This document shows, in pieces, positions 22,023 through 34,289 of a stretch of 64,000 bases of DNA. The translations under genes and the position numbers were made by a program. Within the stretch, counting starts at the first letter, position 1. Every line of letters begins with the position of its first letter. Source of the stretch: Cylicocyclus nassatus (taxonomy: Eukaryota; Nematoda; Chromadorea; Rhabditida; Strongylidae); the NCBI GenBank assembly GCA_958299035.1, contig CATQJL010000316.1, positions 9,518,347-9,582,346 of the forward strand, given 5' to 3'. The notes under the pieces were generated by a model, which saw only the letters and a list, made by a program, of their open reading frames with translations, was not told where the DNA came from and searched no databases.

Positions 22023-23592
22023 GCTAGTCAACATGTTGGCATGTATCACAGAATCCGAACCTTTCTGCCTTGTTGCCGAGCTTTGTAGCGACGGTGACCT
22101 ACTCAATTTTCTGCGAGAACGTTGCAAATACATGATCAAAGTAAGTTTCCATTCATTTTTTTTACATTACTAGATCTGATGTAAGTAGTAAATCTGATGC
22201 TACAGCTCAATGCTCAAGGAATAAATTATGATGATCCAGAGGGTGATAACTATAACATCGATATGATAGTCACCTTGAAACAATTATTGATGTTTGCTGT
22301 GCAGATTTCTTATGGTCTTGTAAGTTTACATTTGCGGAAACAGTTTTTATGTCTCATAAAGTCTTTTAGGAGTACTTATCTACCAGAGGATTTATCCATC
22401 GTGACATTGCGGCTAGAAATATACTCGTTAATGGGAAAAACTCTTGCAAGATTGGTGACTTTGGACTTTGCCGGAATTTGTATTCGGACAGTTCACTCTA
22501 TAAAAGCAAGGTATGTCACATGACAGTCCTGAGAATATTGAGATTACAAGATTCATACAGGGAGGACGTTTACCGCTAAAGTGGATGTCACCAGAGGCGA
22601 TACGACATTATGAGTTCTCGACACAGAGTGATGTGTAATCATTAGTTATACATTTTATTCTAGAATTTTTAATACAGTAACTACATAGAAGGTTCACTTG
22701 TAAAAGCGGATTTTTGAAAATATGAATGTGTAAAATTATTTTCGTGCATGCGTTGTTGAGCATTAATGAAAGATCAAGGGCACTCACAATCAAGCACATT
22801 TAGGTATAATCATCGATTATTGAATATTGCGGTGCACATTTTATTCGTATGATCCACTTCTTCAAAACTTGCACATCACTGTTTGGACTCGCAGTACTTA
22901 TACTCATGCATCATAGATAGATTATCGGAAACAACTAAAATAACTATTATTGCAGGTGGGCATTCGGTATATTGCTTTTCGAAATTATCACATTAGGGGG
23001 TTCCCCCTATCCATTAATTCCTCCCGAAGATTTGCTCAATTATCTCGAAAACGGGAGAAGAATGGAGCGTCCTGACAATTGCCCCGAACAATTGCAAGTT
23101 ATTCGTTTTTTTTAAACTGTTTCGAATAGTGTATGCGTTCTTCAGCTACGAAGTGATGGCCGAATGTTGGCGTTTTGAGCCGGAAAAACGACCGGATTTC
23201 TTAACGATTCGACAAAAGTTGGCTGCTCAGCTTGAGGAAATCACGGAAGAGTATAATTATCTCAAGTTAGACAGTAAGAAAGACTACTACAATGTACAAT
23301 ATGCAGAAAAGGTTCGTTTGAGTTGATAGGCTGCGATCGCAATTCTGTAATAAACTTGTAATCTCTTTAGCCGGATATAATAGTCATTCCCGAGTCGGAG
23401 GAAACTATCTCACCGCCAAAACCACGAGAAGGGAGCCAATCGCTTTCCTTCGATAGCATGCATGGTGATGACGTCCGATGGATCGCCCGCGTTAATAGTG
23501 AGACAGATGACGCGACCAGAAAAAGAAACTCCCGCACTGTCAGCATTGCAAAGAATGTGGACGACAATTCATGCGCAAAATACGCGCTCTGA
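22023..23592 (+). CDS. RTK copy A, kinase exons 7-13 and C-terminal tail
   Basis: Exons: 22023-22140 ([13 protein letters not shown], hinge), 22206-22319 (kinase insert, then [12 protein letters not shown]), 22370-22510 (catalytic loop IHRDIAARN, then GDFGLCRNL and loop tyrosines), 22561-22634 ([10 protein letters not shown]), 22956-23093 ([19 protein letters not shown]), 23146-23311 ([14 protein letters not shown]) and 23371-23592 (acidic, Ser-rich tail, TGA at 23590). All phases join. The 22956 exon needs a GC-AG donor (GCAAGT), a known minor class. This is a split-kinase RTK, closest in style to the VEGFR/PDGFR/FGFR-like and nematode kin-16-type receptors; the exact orthologue is not assignable by eye. 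All catalytic residues are present, so this half could still encode an active kinase if it is spliced to the upstream exons. Confidence 0.9.
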
Positions 23593-23700
23593 TGTTAAAA
23601 TACGCTCATTTGAATCCAAAAATACGTCCTTTGCTTATCTCTTTGTTAACTTCAACCATTAGGTTGGTAAGAAAGTTTTCAGACGACCCCAGATTAAATA

Positions 23701-24543
23701 TTAGGTTGGAGCAAAAGATCTTGCGTGATTCAAACAAGAATCAGTAACTTTTCAAATACTAAATTTAAGCTCATGATCTATTATTGTTAATATGCCACAA
23801 GGTTTTGCTTCGTAGCAGATGTGTGACCGTACATTCTACGAGTTGGCCACCGTGAACGAAGCCTTCAAAAATAGCTATTCAGAATTTGCGATTTTGAATT
23901 TGGCGGTAGAAAATTGCAGAGGGACGCTAGCCGCCCAAAAAATGTATAAAAATTTCTTACAAGGCTATTGGTATAGAATGCTCCAATGTCTTATGGAAAT
24001 GCAAAAATAAAACATTCATCAAAAATGTCATTTTATAGGAAAAATCCGTTGCCGCAGTTTTTTTAGAAGAACACAGCTTGATGCTTCAAAAAGCGTCCAG
24101 TGTTTTGAGTAGGCACTAAGTGTGATTTCTGGTTCCAAACTGTGTTTTCGTGGAAAAACTCTGGCGATAAGGGGGTTTCTTGTGTAAATTAATTTTTTCA
24201 TAAATTTTTTATTTTTGCGTTTCCATTCGAGAATGAAGCCTTCCAAAATAATCTGTAGACTTTAGACGTGTAAGAAATTTTTATACATTTCTTTGGGCGA
24301 GCTAGCGGACCTCCGCGATTTTCTGGCACCAAACGCAAACTCGCAAATCTTGAATCTTTGCAAGCTTCGTTTTCGGTGGCCAACTCGTAGAATGTTGCGC
24401 TTGAACATCCGTTATGAAGCGGAAACCTTGTGGTATATTCACGATACTAGATCATATTATATTCACGATATTGAGCTTAGGTTTACTATTTGAAAAGTTA
24501 TTGATTCTTTTTGAATTACGCAAGAACTTTTGCACTAACGTAA
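23701..24543. mobile_element. Mariner-type foldback MITE, copy A only
   Basis: The ends TTAGGTTGGAGCAAAAGATC and its imperfect mirror are flanked by TA (23699-23700, 24544-24545). Long inverted arms enclose about 300 bp. Copy B has the empty site (AGAGTAATCATGTTATTT, about 43950). It sits inside an older MITE (TTAGGTTGGTAAGAAAG at 23658; mirror near 24890) present in both copies. Confidence 0.85.
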
Positions 24544-24545
24544 TA

Positions 24546-25503
24546 TGTTATTTCTTGGAATCTAATGCATACACCATGAGCGGAAATATGCAATGTATTC
24601 CCAAATAATGTCGAGGCGGGAGTTTGTTACTTTTCAACCACCTCATTTCTTTGTTATTCTTGAATTCTGTACACCCTTTGCATGTAAGTATGTAACTATA
24701 TGCTTACTTCTGAAGCATGTGCGAGTGTCATAACCTGAAAGATGGAGTTCTGGGTCAGTTTGAAGGTTTATGTTATCGAATTTCCTCCTATACTCACAAG
24801 AGGTGTTGACCATGTTTGTTCCTACTTCTTATAAGGCTTGTTTGCTTTAGCTAAACACCGTATCTACTCAGTACTCACATCAAAATAACAACTCTCCTGT
24901 ATTCTTATGCTAGTACTTTATTACCAACCTAATACTGTAGAGGAAAGGCGGCTTCGTGAAATCACTACGGAGCACTGACTATCGCTTTTCAATATTGCAG
25001 CAGTCCAAAAGCTTCGGCAAATTCGTCTCTTCGTTCATAGAAACGCAAGTCTTGATATGTTTACTAAGGCTGCAGGTGTAAAATAGCGCGACTACCTGGA
25101 AAATTTCTATAATAGTGCAATCCAAATGTAAGGCCATTCCCTTCCCTTCTTATTGTTTTACAGTGAATTGCTAACAAATTATTGTTTGAAATGTTGTCTT
25201 TGATGATGTTGTATATGGATACGTGCACAATTATAACGTATTCTCCTGTAAAAGTAAGCTCTTGCCTCAGTGATCATGAACTTATCAGCGGCATTCCGCA
25301 GTACTTTTAAGTAAAATTATTTGCTGTTAACTGAATTTTGTCTTCTAAAATCATGTCCAAGTGCTACTCCTAATTATTCCCTTCGAGAACAAGTCGATTG
25401 TGGTAGCCACTGTGTCCCTTTTTCATCTCAGTCTATTCATTCTTTGTCTCTATTCACAATTTGTCCCACATTCTTCAATCCCCAGAGTCGCGCGTTGTTT
25501 GAC
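24546..25503. other. 3' flank of RTK copy A, shared with copy B, no gene
   Basis: Sequence matching about 43960-44898 in copy B at high identity. It holds only short frames and the right end of the older shared MITE (TTATTACCAACCTAATA near 24890). Confidence 0.5.
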
Positions 25504-25506
25504 TAA

Positions 25507-26231
25507 GGGCCGCATGCACTAACATTTCCGCTGGGGAGGGGATCGCAGCTTCAGAAGAAAGCTTCATATCCTGAAGCTCCGGATATCTGGATTTCACGCT
25601 GTCTACCTCTCCGTAAGTACTCCCACCATCCTTCACTATGAACATATTGAGCAGAAGCGAGAAGCTGTACAAGCCGCATTTCCCAGCTTTTTGTAGGATC
25701 CCCTGGTGATCCCTGGGGGACGAACATCTATTCTTCAAAGTCATTTTTCTTTCTCTGAAGACAACGAAAACCTTCCAAAGTTATACTGAACATCTAACAC
25801 AACAGTGCTAAGCATGTTGCTGATGAGAACAAATGAATTTTTGAAAAATCGAATTTTTCGGTATACCTCAAATTTCGACCTGTGGATCATCGAAAGTTTC
25901 ATGACTTCAAAACATCACTTGTTCTCATCAGCAACATGCTTAGCACTGTTGGATTAGATAATCTGCACAACTTTGGAAGTTTTTCATTAACTTCGGAGAA
26001 AGAAAAATGACCATAAAGAAAAGCGCCGGGGATCATCAGGGATCATACAAAAGCTGGAAAATGCGCTTTGTACAGCTTCTCGCTCCTGTTCAACATGTTC
26101 ATAGTGAAGGGTAGTAGGAATATTTACGGATAGGTACACAACGTGAAATCCAAGTATCTGGAGTTTCGAAATATGAAACTTTCTTTTAAGCTGCGATCCC
26201 CTCCCCGCGGCCATGTTAGTGCATGCGGCCC
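25507..26231. mobile_element. PIF/Harbinger-like foldback MITE, 3 bp TAA duplication
   Basis: The ends GGGCCGCATGCACTAACAT and their complement are flanked by TAA (25504-25506, 26232-26234). The arms are long (words AGCTTCAGAAGAAAGCTTCAT and AGAAGCTGTACAAG, with mirrors). Copy B lacks it (about 46545). A TWA duplication with GGGC ends is characteristic of PIF/Harbinger. A truncated relative lies at 6492-7110. Confidence 0.8.
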
Positions 26232-26869
26232 TAAGAGTTCAGTTTCTTACCACATGATGGTATACTACTTAAGCATCCCATCGCACAAACTGTGCGCTCT
26301 GTTTTCAACGGTTTTCTGTACAAGTTATGTTGCTCAGACCATGACGGTCACCTCTTGTTCTTCATTATTGTGAACCTATACGATCCCGCTTCGTGCTTAT
26401 GTTGTATTGTTCTCCACAATATGTGATGTTTGAAAGTTTGAGGACAATAAATCCTAAACATTTGCTAAAAGTTGTAATTAACACAAATAGAAACTTTGAG
26501 TGAAATATTACAAAAGTAGGTTTCTGCCAATATATCTCATATCTAATCGTGAATGTAGGTTTACCAGTAGGTTAAATGGAGAGCAGGAATTTTGAGAAAA
26601 TATTGCCTTGGAAAAATTGATCCTTAAAAGATGACTAGAAAAGCGTTATTCAGATAGTAGTCTAACTTAGGAATTCTTGAAAATTTTTTGGTATAGAAAA
26701 TGCAAAATCAAAAATGTTAATTATTTAGCTTCTCTTTCTTTTGATCGCCGATTAGATCCACCGCCGTCTAACTTCTTCCAATTGCTAGGCGGTCCTTCCC
26801 GCTCCACGTTCGGGTCAGCGATTACCCGTGGAAATATAGAGTTGGCCTAATAAGTCTGCTCTTGTAGGG

Positions 26870-29800
26870 GAAAATTGAAATTTTTATTACTCGATCAGCA
26901 AAAAGAAGAGAAAACCCTGCACATCGGATCCCACTTACGACGCCGGGTGGTAGCAAGAACGATGTCAGGGTATTCAGGCCGCCTTTCGGATTGGACTAAA
27001 ACGACACGTCTGTTCGAACAACACGCCATGAAAACTGCCTCATGCTCTGAACCTACAACGCCAGGACAGTCTCCACAAACGCCGATCTCCACGCTCTTCT
27101 CGGTGCTGCGGAGCACATCAAGACCACATCATCGCTCTGCAGGAAACGAAGTCCAGTAAAAAGGACGTGCGACAGATGAGTAATGGGACCCTCATCATTT
27201 GTGGTGAAAAGGTTCCATCACGAAACGTTGGAGGCGTTGGTTTTGTCGTCCACCCATCTATCGCCCATCTTGTCGATATGAGATCCTGTCACCTCGACTA
27301 GCCCTACGACTACGCCCTCCACGTCAGAAGACCATCAACATCATCAACTGCTACTCGCCAACATCAGCAGCTGACGACTCAGAACTAGATGGTTTCTGCG
27401 AAGACAAGTCGTCCGCAACGAGAAGTCCTTCCACAAGTTCGTTGTGGGCGACTTCAATGCGAAGATCGGGATGCCACTAGAAGAGGAATAGGGAATATAG
27501 AATCGGGAAGTTTGGGCTCCGAAATAAAAACTGCAACCAACGTTGGGCTTCTCTTCGCCGCACGACTTTTACGTGGAAATTCCATTTTCATGAAGAAAGA
27601 ACATCGCCGGTGGACTTGAGAACCGCCCAACGGAACAACTCATGCGGAGGTCAACCACATTCTCACCAACCGAAGGTGAAGCTTGCTCGACGTCGCAGTA
27701 GTTCCATCCTTTTGCAGTGGCTCCGATCACCGTCTCCTTCGAGCAAATTCAGTCGAAAGCTGGAAAAGAAAGTCTGTCACAGTGCCGCAAGAAGGAAGGA
27801 AGTCGTTTTTGAGGGTAACAGGAAGAGCACATATCAAGTTGTGACTGGCCCATCGAGGAGGACCCAGCGTACGACTACGACCGGCTTCTGAAAGGATTGC
27901 GAGCCTGCGGAGAGTGCGCCTCAGTGACTTCTGAGAGGAACTTGGAACGTATTTCAAAGACCACCAAGTGATTGCTCGAAAAAAGAAGATTTTTGAGACA
28001 AGATCCGAATACACCCCATCTCGAGAGAGATCCGAATGCAACCTATCTCGAGAGAGATGGGTTGCATTCGGATCTCAGGATTTTTTTCAGGAGGGTCTCA
28101 GGAAGTACAGGCAAGCCAAGATATTGGAAGCAGCCGAAGGATGACGAAGTCTCAAGAAATATCGAAGGGACTTCTGTGAATATCACGTACAGCTGGCTGC
28201 ACCATTGAACGAAGACGGGACTCCGACTTCTTATCGATACAGATGGAATCTATCGCGAAGAATTTCTACACCATCCTCTTCCGCTCATCAACACCCGTCC
28301 CGATGCCCGTTGTTCCCGCTGGAGAAGTACCACCACGAATTCTCCCTGCTGAAGTGCGCACAGCGATTCAGACCATGAAGACTTCTACGGCTCCAGGAAC
28401 AGACAATCTTTCCGTCGACTTTCTGAGAGCCGGAGGACAACGTCTACACGAAATTCTCGCATCGCACCTGACATCTTTTTTTCAGAGAAAGGATTCCCGA
28501 CCAGTGGAGATTCACTCGCATATCTAAAACACTGGATGAAGCTCAACCCCAAGAACAGGCTGGATTACGCAAAGAATTCAGCTGCACGGACCATGTCCAG
28601 ACTATTTCGAGGGTCATAGATGTTTGTCGGAAGTACGACTGCCTCTCCTTTTGACCTTCGTCGACTATGAGAAAGCCTTCGACAGCGTCGAAACCAACGC
28701 CATCCTGTCTGCGCTAGTCGATCAAGGAGTGGACTTAGAAGTAAGGACGTTACCGACTGCCACAACGACTGTACAACGACGATGCAGCTGTTCCATCCTC
28801 CTAAACATCCCAATCGGAAAGGGGGGTTCGACAAGGCGACATAATCTCGCCGAAGCTGTTCACCACGGCCTTAAAGTGGGTGATGAAGTCACTGGACTGG
28901 GACGAGAGAGGCATACGAGTTGATGGGAGATTCCTGTCCAACCTTCGTTTTGCGGGCGACATCGTTCTCTTTTCGAGCAGTATCACTGAAGCAGAGACGA
29001 TGCTGAAGGAACTAAACAAAGTAGGGAAGAAGATAGGACTGCGAATATCGGAAGAAGACCCAGTTCATGAGGAATGTCCTTTGCGAAGATGCAGAAATGG
29101 AATTGGAAACTGGAATTTACCCCTATCATGGAGACGTTTTCTTACGTGTATCTCGAACGTTCGATGAACATGGAGAAGGACTTGAGAAGAGAACTTAACA
29201 GGAGAAGAAAAGCAGCCTGGGCCGCCTTCGGGCCTCTGAAGGAAGCCATCGACACTGACGACCCGGAGCTTCGTGCCTACCTGTTTGGCTCAACCGTTCT
29301 CCCAGCGCTTGTTACGCAGCTGAGACTTGGCACGACACTGTAGCCACGTCGAAAGCTCTACGAATCACACACAGAGTGCTTGAGCGCAGTCTTCTGAAGA
29401 TGAGCCGACACAAAAACACCTTGTCGGACTTCGCAGTACGGATTTAAGAAACATGTCCCGTCTTCGTGACCTAGCGGAATACGCGAAAGCGAAACACCGA
29501 TGAGCCGGTCTTATAATGAGAAAAACAGACGACAGATGGACACTAAGAACATCTGATTGGATTCCTCGCGAAGCCAAACGTCCCCGAGGAAGACCACCAA
29601 CGAAATGGGCAGGCATGTTTGTGGAACGGATGGACCAGCTGAGAAATCAGCTGGATACGATTATCGCACCTGGAACTGGGCGCAGCCAACGACGGCAACC
29701 GAGAAGATCGTAGGTATCTGAAGCGAAAAACAGGGACAAATGGCAACTTTTGTGCTGGGGGCCCGCACGCCACGTGAAGACGGGCCATCTAAATGTATGA
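26870..29800 (+). pseudogene. RTE-type non-LTR retrotransposon, decayed
   Basis: Endonuclease words: [10 protein letters not shown] (about 27140), [11 protein letters not shown] (about 27232), [16 protein letters not shown] (about 27340) and [10 protein letters not shown] (about 27445). Reverse transcriptase words: STAPGTDNLSVDFLRAGG (about 28385), AGLRKEFSCTDHV (about 28560), LTFVDYEKAFDSVE (about 28650), ALKWVMKSLDWDERGI and SNLRFAGDIVLFSS (about 28940), where the catalytic DD is GD. The tail EAKRPRGRPPTKWAGMFVERM (about 29570) is typical of RTE 3' ends. Many frameshifts and stops separate the pieces. It lies between the two RTK duplicates. Confidence 0.9.
28029..28074. repeat. 46 bp palindrome within the RTE element
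   Basis: GATCCGAATGCAACC (28029-28043) is mirrored exactly at 28060-28074 around CTCGAG. An imperfect direct copy of the left half precedes it (GATCCGAATACACCCCATCT from about 28002). This may be a local rearrangement or an assembly foldback. Confidence 0.8.
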
Positions 29801-29956
29801 GTATCTAAGTTTTTTTGGTCGTAACCCTTTGAATTTGGATTTTTTTATCTCATATTTGAGATGCAGCCCCGGGCAATCGATTTATTGCAGCTCTCTTAGG
29901 GGCGGCATAGTTCACGCAATTTCGTCGCAATCTGCAAACGAGGAAATGCTCAGAAT

Positions 29957-31956
29957 CACAGGTGCGATAAGGTGAGAATGACTCCTCCGGTGAAGGGGTC
30001 ACAGTGGTCGCAACCCCTCCAGGGTGAAGGGTGTTTTACTTGGTGAAGAAATCGTAAAATGTCGACGGGGGGGGGAACCATCATTTTTTTCAGTCAAAGT
30101 TTATAATTTCCAATTCCCTACCATCATTGTTTGTCTTTTTTTCTGAAATGTGAAGTGATACGCTGCTGGATTAGCATACAATTATATTTCTGACCAGCAC
30201 CTTGTACTTTTTTGCATTCTCTTTTCCCTTTTTTACATCGCCCTGCCTGGTTTTGGAATTACCATAGTTGATGTGCATGCGAACATTTGTTTCGGAAAGA
30301 GTTAGACAATTTTTAAGCATTTACGAATTTTTTTCAAAAAAGAAATTCGTGATTTCTGTAATAAACAGCAACGTCAGCAAGGTGAAAATTTTCAAAACCA
30401 TCTTGTCTTCCGCTTTTAGAGAATATATAGTTTGCCTGGAGTCTGTTGAAAAAGTGCCTGGTGAAGAGTGTGGGTAGTGATTTCTGGATATTTTCGAGTT
30501 TTTAGGATAGAAAAATCCGTAACTTCTGAAGATAAACATAATTTATGCCGTTATGGCTACCATTGAAACCGCCTCGTTTTCTGCTTCCAGAAAATATATA
30601 CATTGCCTGGTGTCCGTCGAAAAAGTGCCTGGATGAAGGGTGTGCTTGGTGATTTTTGAAGATACTCGATTTTTTGTCATAAAAAAATTCATAACTTTTT
30701 TAGCTGAACATCTTTCACGGCGAGATAGTCACCCTTAGAACTGCCTCGTTCTCCGCTTTCAGAAAATATACAGAATGTTTAAGATCCATCAAAGTGCTTG
30801 GGTGAAGGGTGTGCTTGGTGATTTTTGGAGATACTCGATTTTTTATCATAAAAAATTCATGACTTTTTTGGATGTACATCTTGCACGCCGGGATGGTCAC
30901 CGTTGGAACCGTCTCGTCCTCTGCTTTCAGAAAATATACCTTGCCGGGGGTCCATTAGAAAAAGTGCCGGGTGAAGGGTGGGTGAGACTTTTATAATGGG
31001 AGTGCTCAAGTACAGGCTTTTTTACCATTGTAAAAAGACGTCTACTTGAGCACCCCCATTATAAAAGTCTCACCCACTCTTCACCCGTCACTTTTTTAAG
31101 GACCCCAGGCAAAGTATATACTTTCTGAAAGCGGAGGACAAGACGGTTCCAATGGTGACTATCTCGGCGTACAAGATGTTCATCTACAAAAGTTATGTAT
31201 TTTTTTTATGTTAAAAAGTTGAAAATCTCCAGCAATCACTAGGACACCCTTCACCCAGGCACTTTTTTCAATGGACTCTAAGCGTAGTATATATGTTCTG
31301 AAAGTGTAGGAGGAGAACGTTCCAATGGTGACCACCACGGCGTACAATACGTTCATCAGCAGAAGTTATGAATTTTTTTATATTAAAAAACCAAAAACCC
31401 CCAAAAGTCACTAGGCAAACCGTTCACTGCACCTTCTTGAATGGATTTCAGACGTTCATTATATTTTCTGAAAGCGGAGGACAAGATCGTTATAAAACCT
31501 TTTCATTGCTGACGTTGCTGTTTTTACAGAAGCTTTCTGAAAGCGGAGGACAAGATCGTTATAAAAACCTTTTCATTGCTGACGTTGCTGTTCTTACAGA
31601 AGTTGCAAATTTCTTCTTTTGAAAATTCGTAGATGCTTAAAAAATGTCTACATCTTTCTCAAAACAGATGTTCTCGCATACACCTTCTATGGTATTTTTA
31701 GAAACATAAAGGGTTGCTCCAATCCTATCAGTCTTCACATTTTGGTAAAAAGACAACCAGTGATGAGAGAGAATTCAAATTGATAAACTTTGATTTGGAA
31801 AATCAGAAAACACCATCGCCTTCTCCCCTCCCCCCCCCCCCCGGTCGGCATTTTATGATTTCTCGACCAACTGAAACACCCTTCACCCTGAAGGGACTGC
31901 GACGACTGTGACCCCCTTCACCCTGGAGAAGTCATGCTCACCTTATCGCACCTGTG
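29957..31956. repeat. 2.0 kb foldback element abutting duplication copy B
   Basis: CACAGGTGCGATAAGGTGAG at the left is mirrored at the right end. The arms of about 1 kb meet near 31030 (GTGAGACTTTTATAATGGG and complement). Each arm contains several degenerate subrepeats of about 150-180 bp around the words GTGCCTGGTGAAGGGTGTG and GAAAATATA. Copy B homology starts within about 10 bp of its right end. No target duplication was recognised and there is no gene. Confidence 0.8.
31465..31603. repeat. Tandem duplication, about 2 x 69 bp
   Basis: TTTCTGAAAGCGGAGGACAA starts at 31465 and 31534. It is confined to the right arm of the foldback element, so it arose after the arms formed. Confidence 0.85.
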
Positions 31957-32512
31957 GTACGAACTGCTAGCAATTTTCTGTTCTTCAGCATTCGTGCTTA
32001 TTTTCTGGTTTCAAAGCGTCAGTTTGCACTAAGGTGTTTCTTAAAACTTTTTACGTGCTTCCAGTCTTCTCTTGTGGACAAAGGGACGTTTTGATTTATT
32101 AAATATCGTCTACATATCAGCAAAGTGCATAAATCACAATCTCTTATTATGCAATGCACTATCAACCCGTTGACGACGATGTAGACCACCGGGGCCCACA
32201 CTTCTTGCAAAGTCATGTCCTTTGGTCTAGTTTTTTTCCATAAACTGATATTTTTACCAATTTTTTACACTCTCTTGGAAACTGTAGGCTCCTTTGTTAA
32301 GAAAATGTCTCGAGTTGTCACAACAAGCTTGCATTTCGTAAATAACCACAAAACTCCCACGCCGAAAGTACTGTGCAAAATCGTCGTCCCACAGCGTTTC
32401 CATACTTAATTAGGCGTCGTCGTCAAAGAGTTATAAAGACGTGAATATAAAAAAAAACTAGGCTTGCTACTTTCTATCAAATATCTTTTTGAAAACCATT
32501 TTTCTTCAACAG

Positions 32513-33547
32513 GCTGTACTACCGTAAAAAATAGTCGCTGTACAGAAGACGCAGCTACGCCTCCGATTTGTGGGCCTATTGAAAAAATTCATTACGAGGT
32601 ATTGAATGCTGTGAATTGCAAAAATTGTAAACCGCTGACTTTTTGAAGGTAACAGAGAAAGTACCAATGCTGGTGAGCCGAATAAAAAACTTCTGTGGCT
32701 AAACGTTACATTCGAACCGGTCATGGGAGAGGAGCTACCAACGCTCTATTATAAAGCCTTTTATGGACAAGGAGAACCATACGACAATGTTCGTAAGCCC
32801 TTTTATATCTATCGCGTATAGCTCCTGCGCTGCCAGAATATCGATGTCGTCAACCTCACCCGCAACATCAAGGCTACCACCAACTGTTTGAAATTTGATA
32901 ATGGAAACTGTTTGGTGAGCAACTAAGAGAATATCTTTAACGTTCTTTAGTCGAATGCACAGAGGAATTGGAGGCAACGCTATTTCCAGGAAAGTCACAA
33001 CAGCATTTTGCTATCCGGTATTCGTTATGATACAACATATGGCATTATTTTTTGTGCCATCAAAAATATTACGAACAGAGCGTTTCCCGATTTACTTGGA
33101 AACAACACTTCTAAACCGAAAGGAAACAGAATTTACGTTAGTTCGGCATTAGACGAGACGCAAGGTAGGAGTTAAGTTTAACGAACAAGATAGATGGTGA
33201 GATTATCAGTAACATTATCGATGGATTCAGGGTCGTCTACCAAAGAAGCTGTGATCATCGGCATAACTGGTGTAGCTCTCTTTTCAATAGTGGGTATAAT
33301 TTTTATAAGGTGCTACATCAAAAGGCAAAAACGAGATAACAAAATTTACCGATTGAAGCTATCGCAAAGGGAGAACGGTAGTCGTTACAATCTTCCTCGA
33401 CAGTACGTTGCTGTTAATAAGTAGGAATCACCTATTCAGTCATCATACTTCAGATCTGACATTTGGGAAATCGAGCGTCGTAATCTGATAATTTACGACG
33501 AAGCAAAGCTTGGGTCTGGTGCTTTTGGTGCAGTTTACTTGGGTGAG
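32513..33547 (+). pseudogene. RTK copy B, 5' exons: ectodomain, TM helix, glycine loop
   Basis: Exons: 32513-32598, 32649-32792, about 32822-32914, 32951-33164 and 33210-33547. The 32951 exon is fully open (NSILLSGIRYDTTYGIIF, NIT and NNTS glycosylation sites) and joins the TM exon in phase 1, where copy A is one base short. TM helix: AVIIGITGVALFSIVGIIFI; the glycine loop is LGSGAFGAVYLG. Lesions: one C missing near 32670 (ATGCTGG; ATGCCTGG in A) shifts the second exon, and TAG at 33422-33424 replaces an AAG Lys codon just before the kinase domain. The donor after GAG (GTTTGC) is intact, unlike copy A. An in-frame 12 bp difference in the third exon (shorter here) suggests that it was once coding. 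Confidence 0.75.
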
Positions 33548-34289
33548 GTTTGCTTATCAATCACTCTCAAAATTCCTAAGTTGGGCTAATGACTACATCT
33601 ATAAGAAGCAATTTTCTGTCAACATTATTTTCTTTAAAGGAAAGTTAGGGTTGAAACAGAGTCATACATATAAAAATCACAGTGATTAGAATGTATGCGT
33701 TATTTACTTGCGGAAGTGTTCGAATTTTTCGCATGAATTATTCATTCTTATTGCATTCATTGTCCCATGTGAAATACCAAATGGCAACATATCATTGGTC
33801 GTCCCGTAGTGAAAATCAAAGAAAAAACTAGATTGATCCAAATTTAATATATGTTTTGAGTACTCTCACTTGGGAAGTTGTATCGTCCTTGAATTTCTAT
33901 GCTTTTCAATGCAATAGGAACTACTAGAAGTTTTTTGGTGTTTTTTTTGTTTGACTGTACGCTGAGCACCAACATTTTGGTGCTAAGCGTACACTCATCT
34001 GTTCTACTAACACGCCTAAACAGCTCGTCATGTTGAACTATTGTCTGGGCTTTGCGGCGCATGGAAATGGCGAGAATGAGCCTTCTTCAAGGCTTTCCAT
34101 GTTCTTTCTTGCTGGGTGTAATCGTGTGGGAAAGGGAAAAGGGGCACGAAAGGGCAACGTTCAGAAACCTTTCAGGTGATTTAAGGCTTTTCAGAGGCGC
34201 TTCTCCGTTCTAGACTATTACTGATAGATTAATTGGGGGTCTGCCGTTGCAATAGAATCACCCATTATTTTAACGAAACACTTCCTTTG

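Larger units (their letters stand above)
3600..26745. repeat. Tandem segmental duplication, copy A
   Basis: Direct homology to copy B begins around AACTGCTAGCAATTT (about 3608 here, 31964 in B). It can be followed through ectodomain exons, introns, the decayed RTE fragment, kinase exons and 3' flank to AAGATGACTAGAAAAGCGTTAT (about 26627 here, 48571 in B). Exons and much intron sequence are near identical. The length difference comes from element insertions private to one copy. The duplication therefore included introns and flanks, so it was a DNA-level event and not retroposition. Confidence 0.85.
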
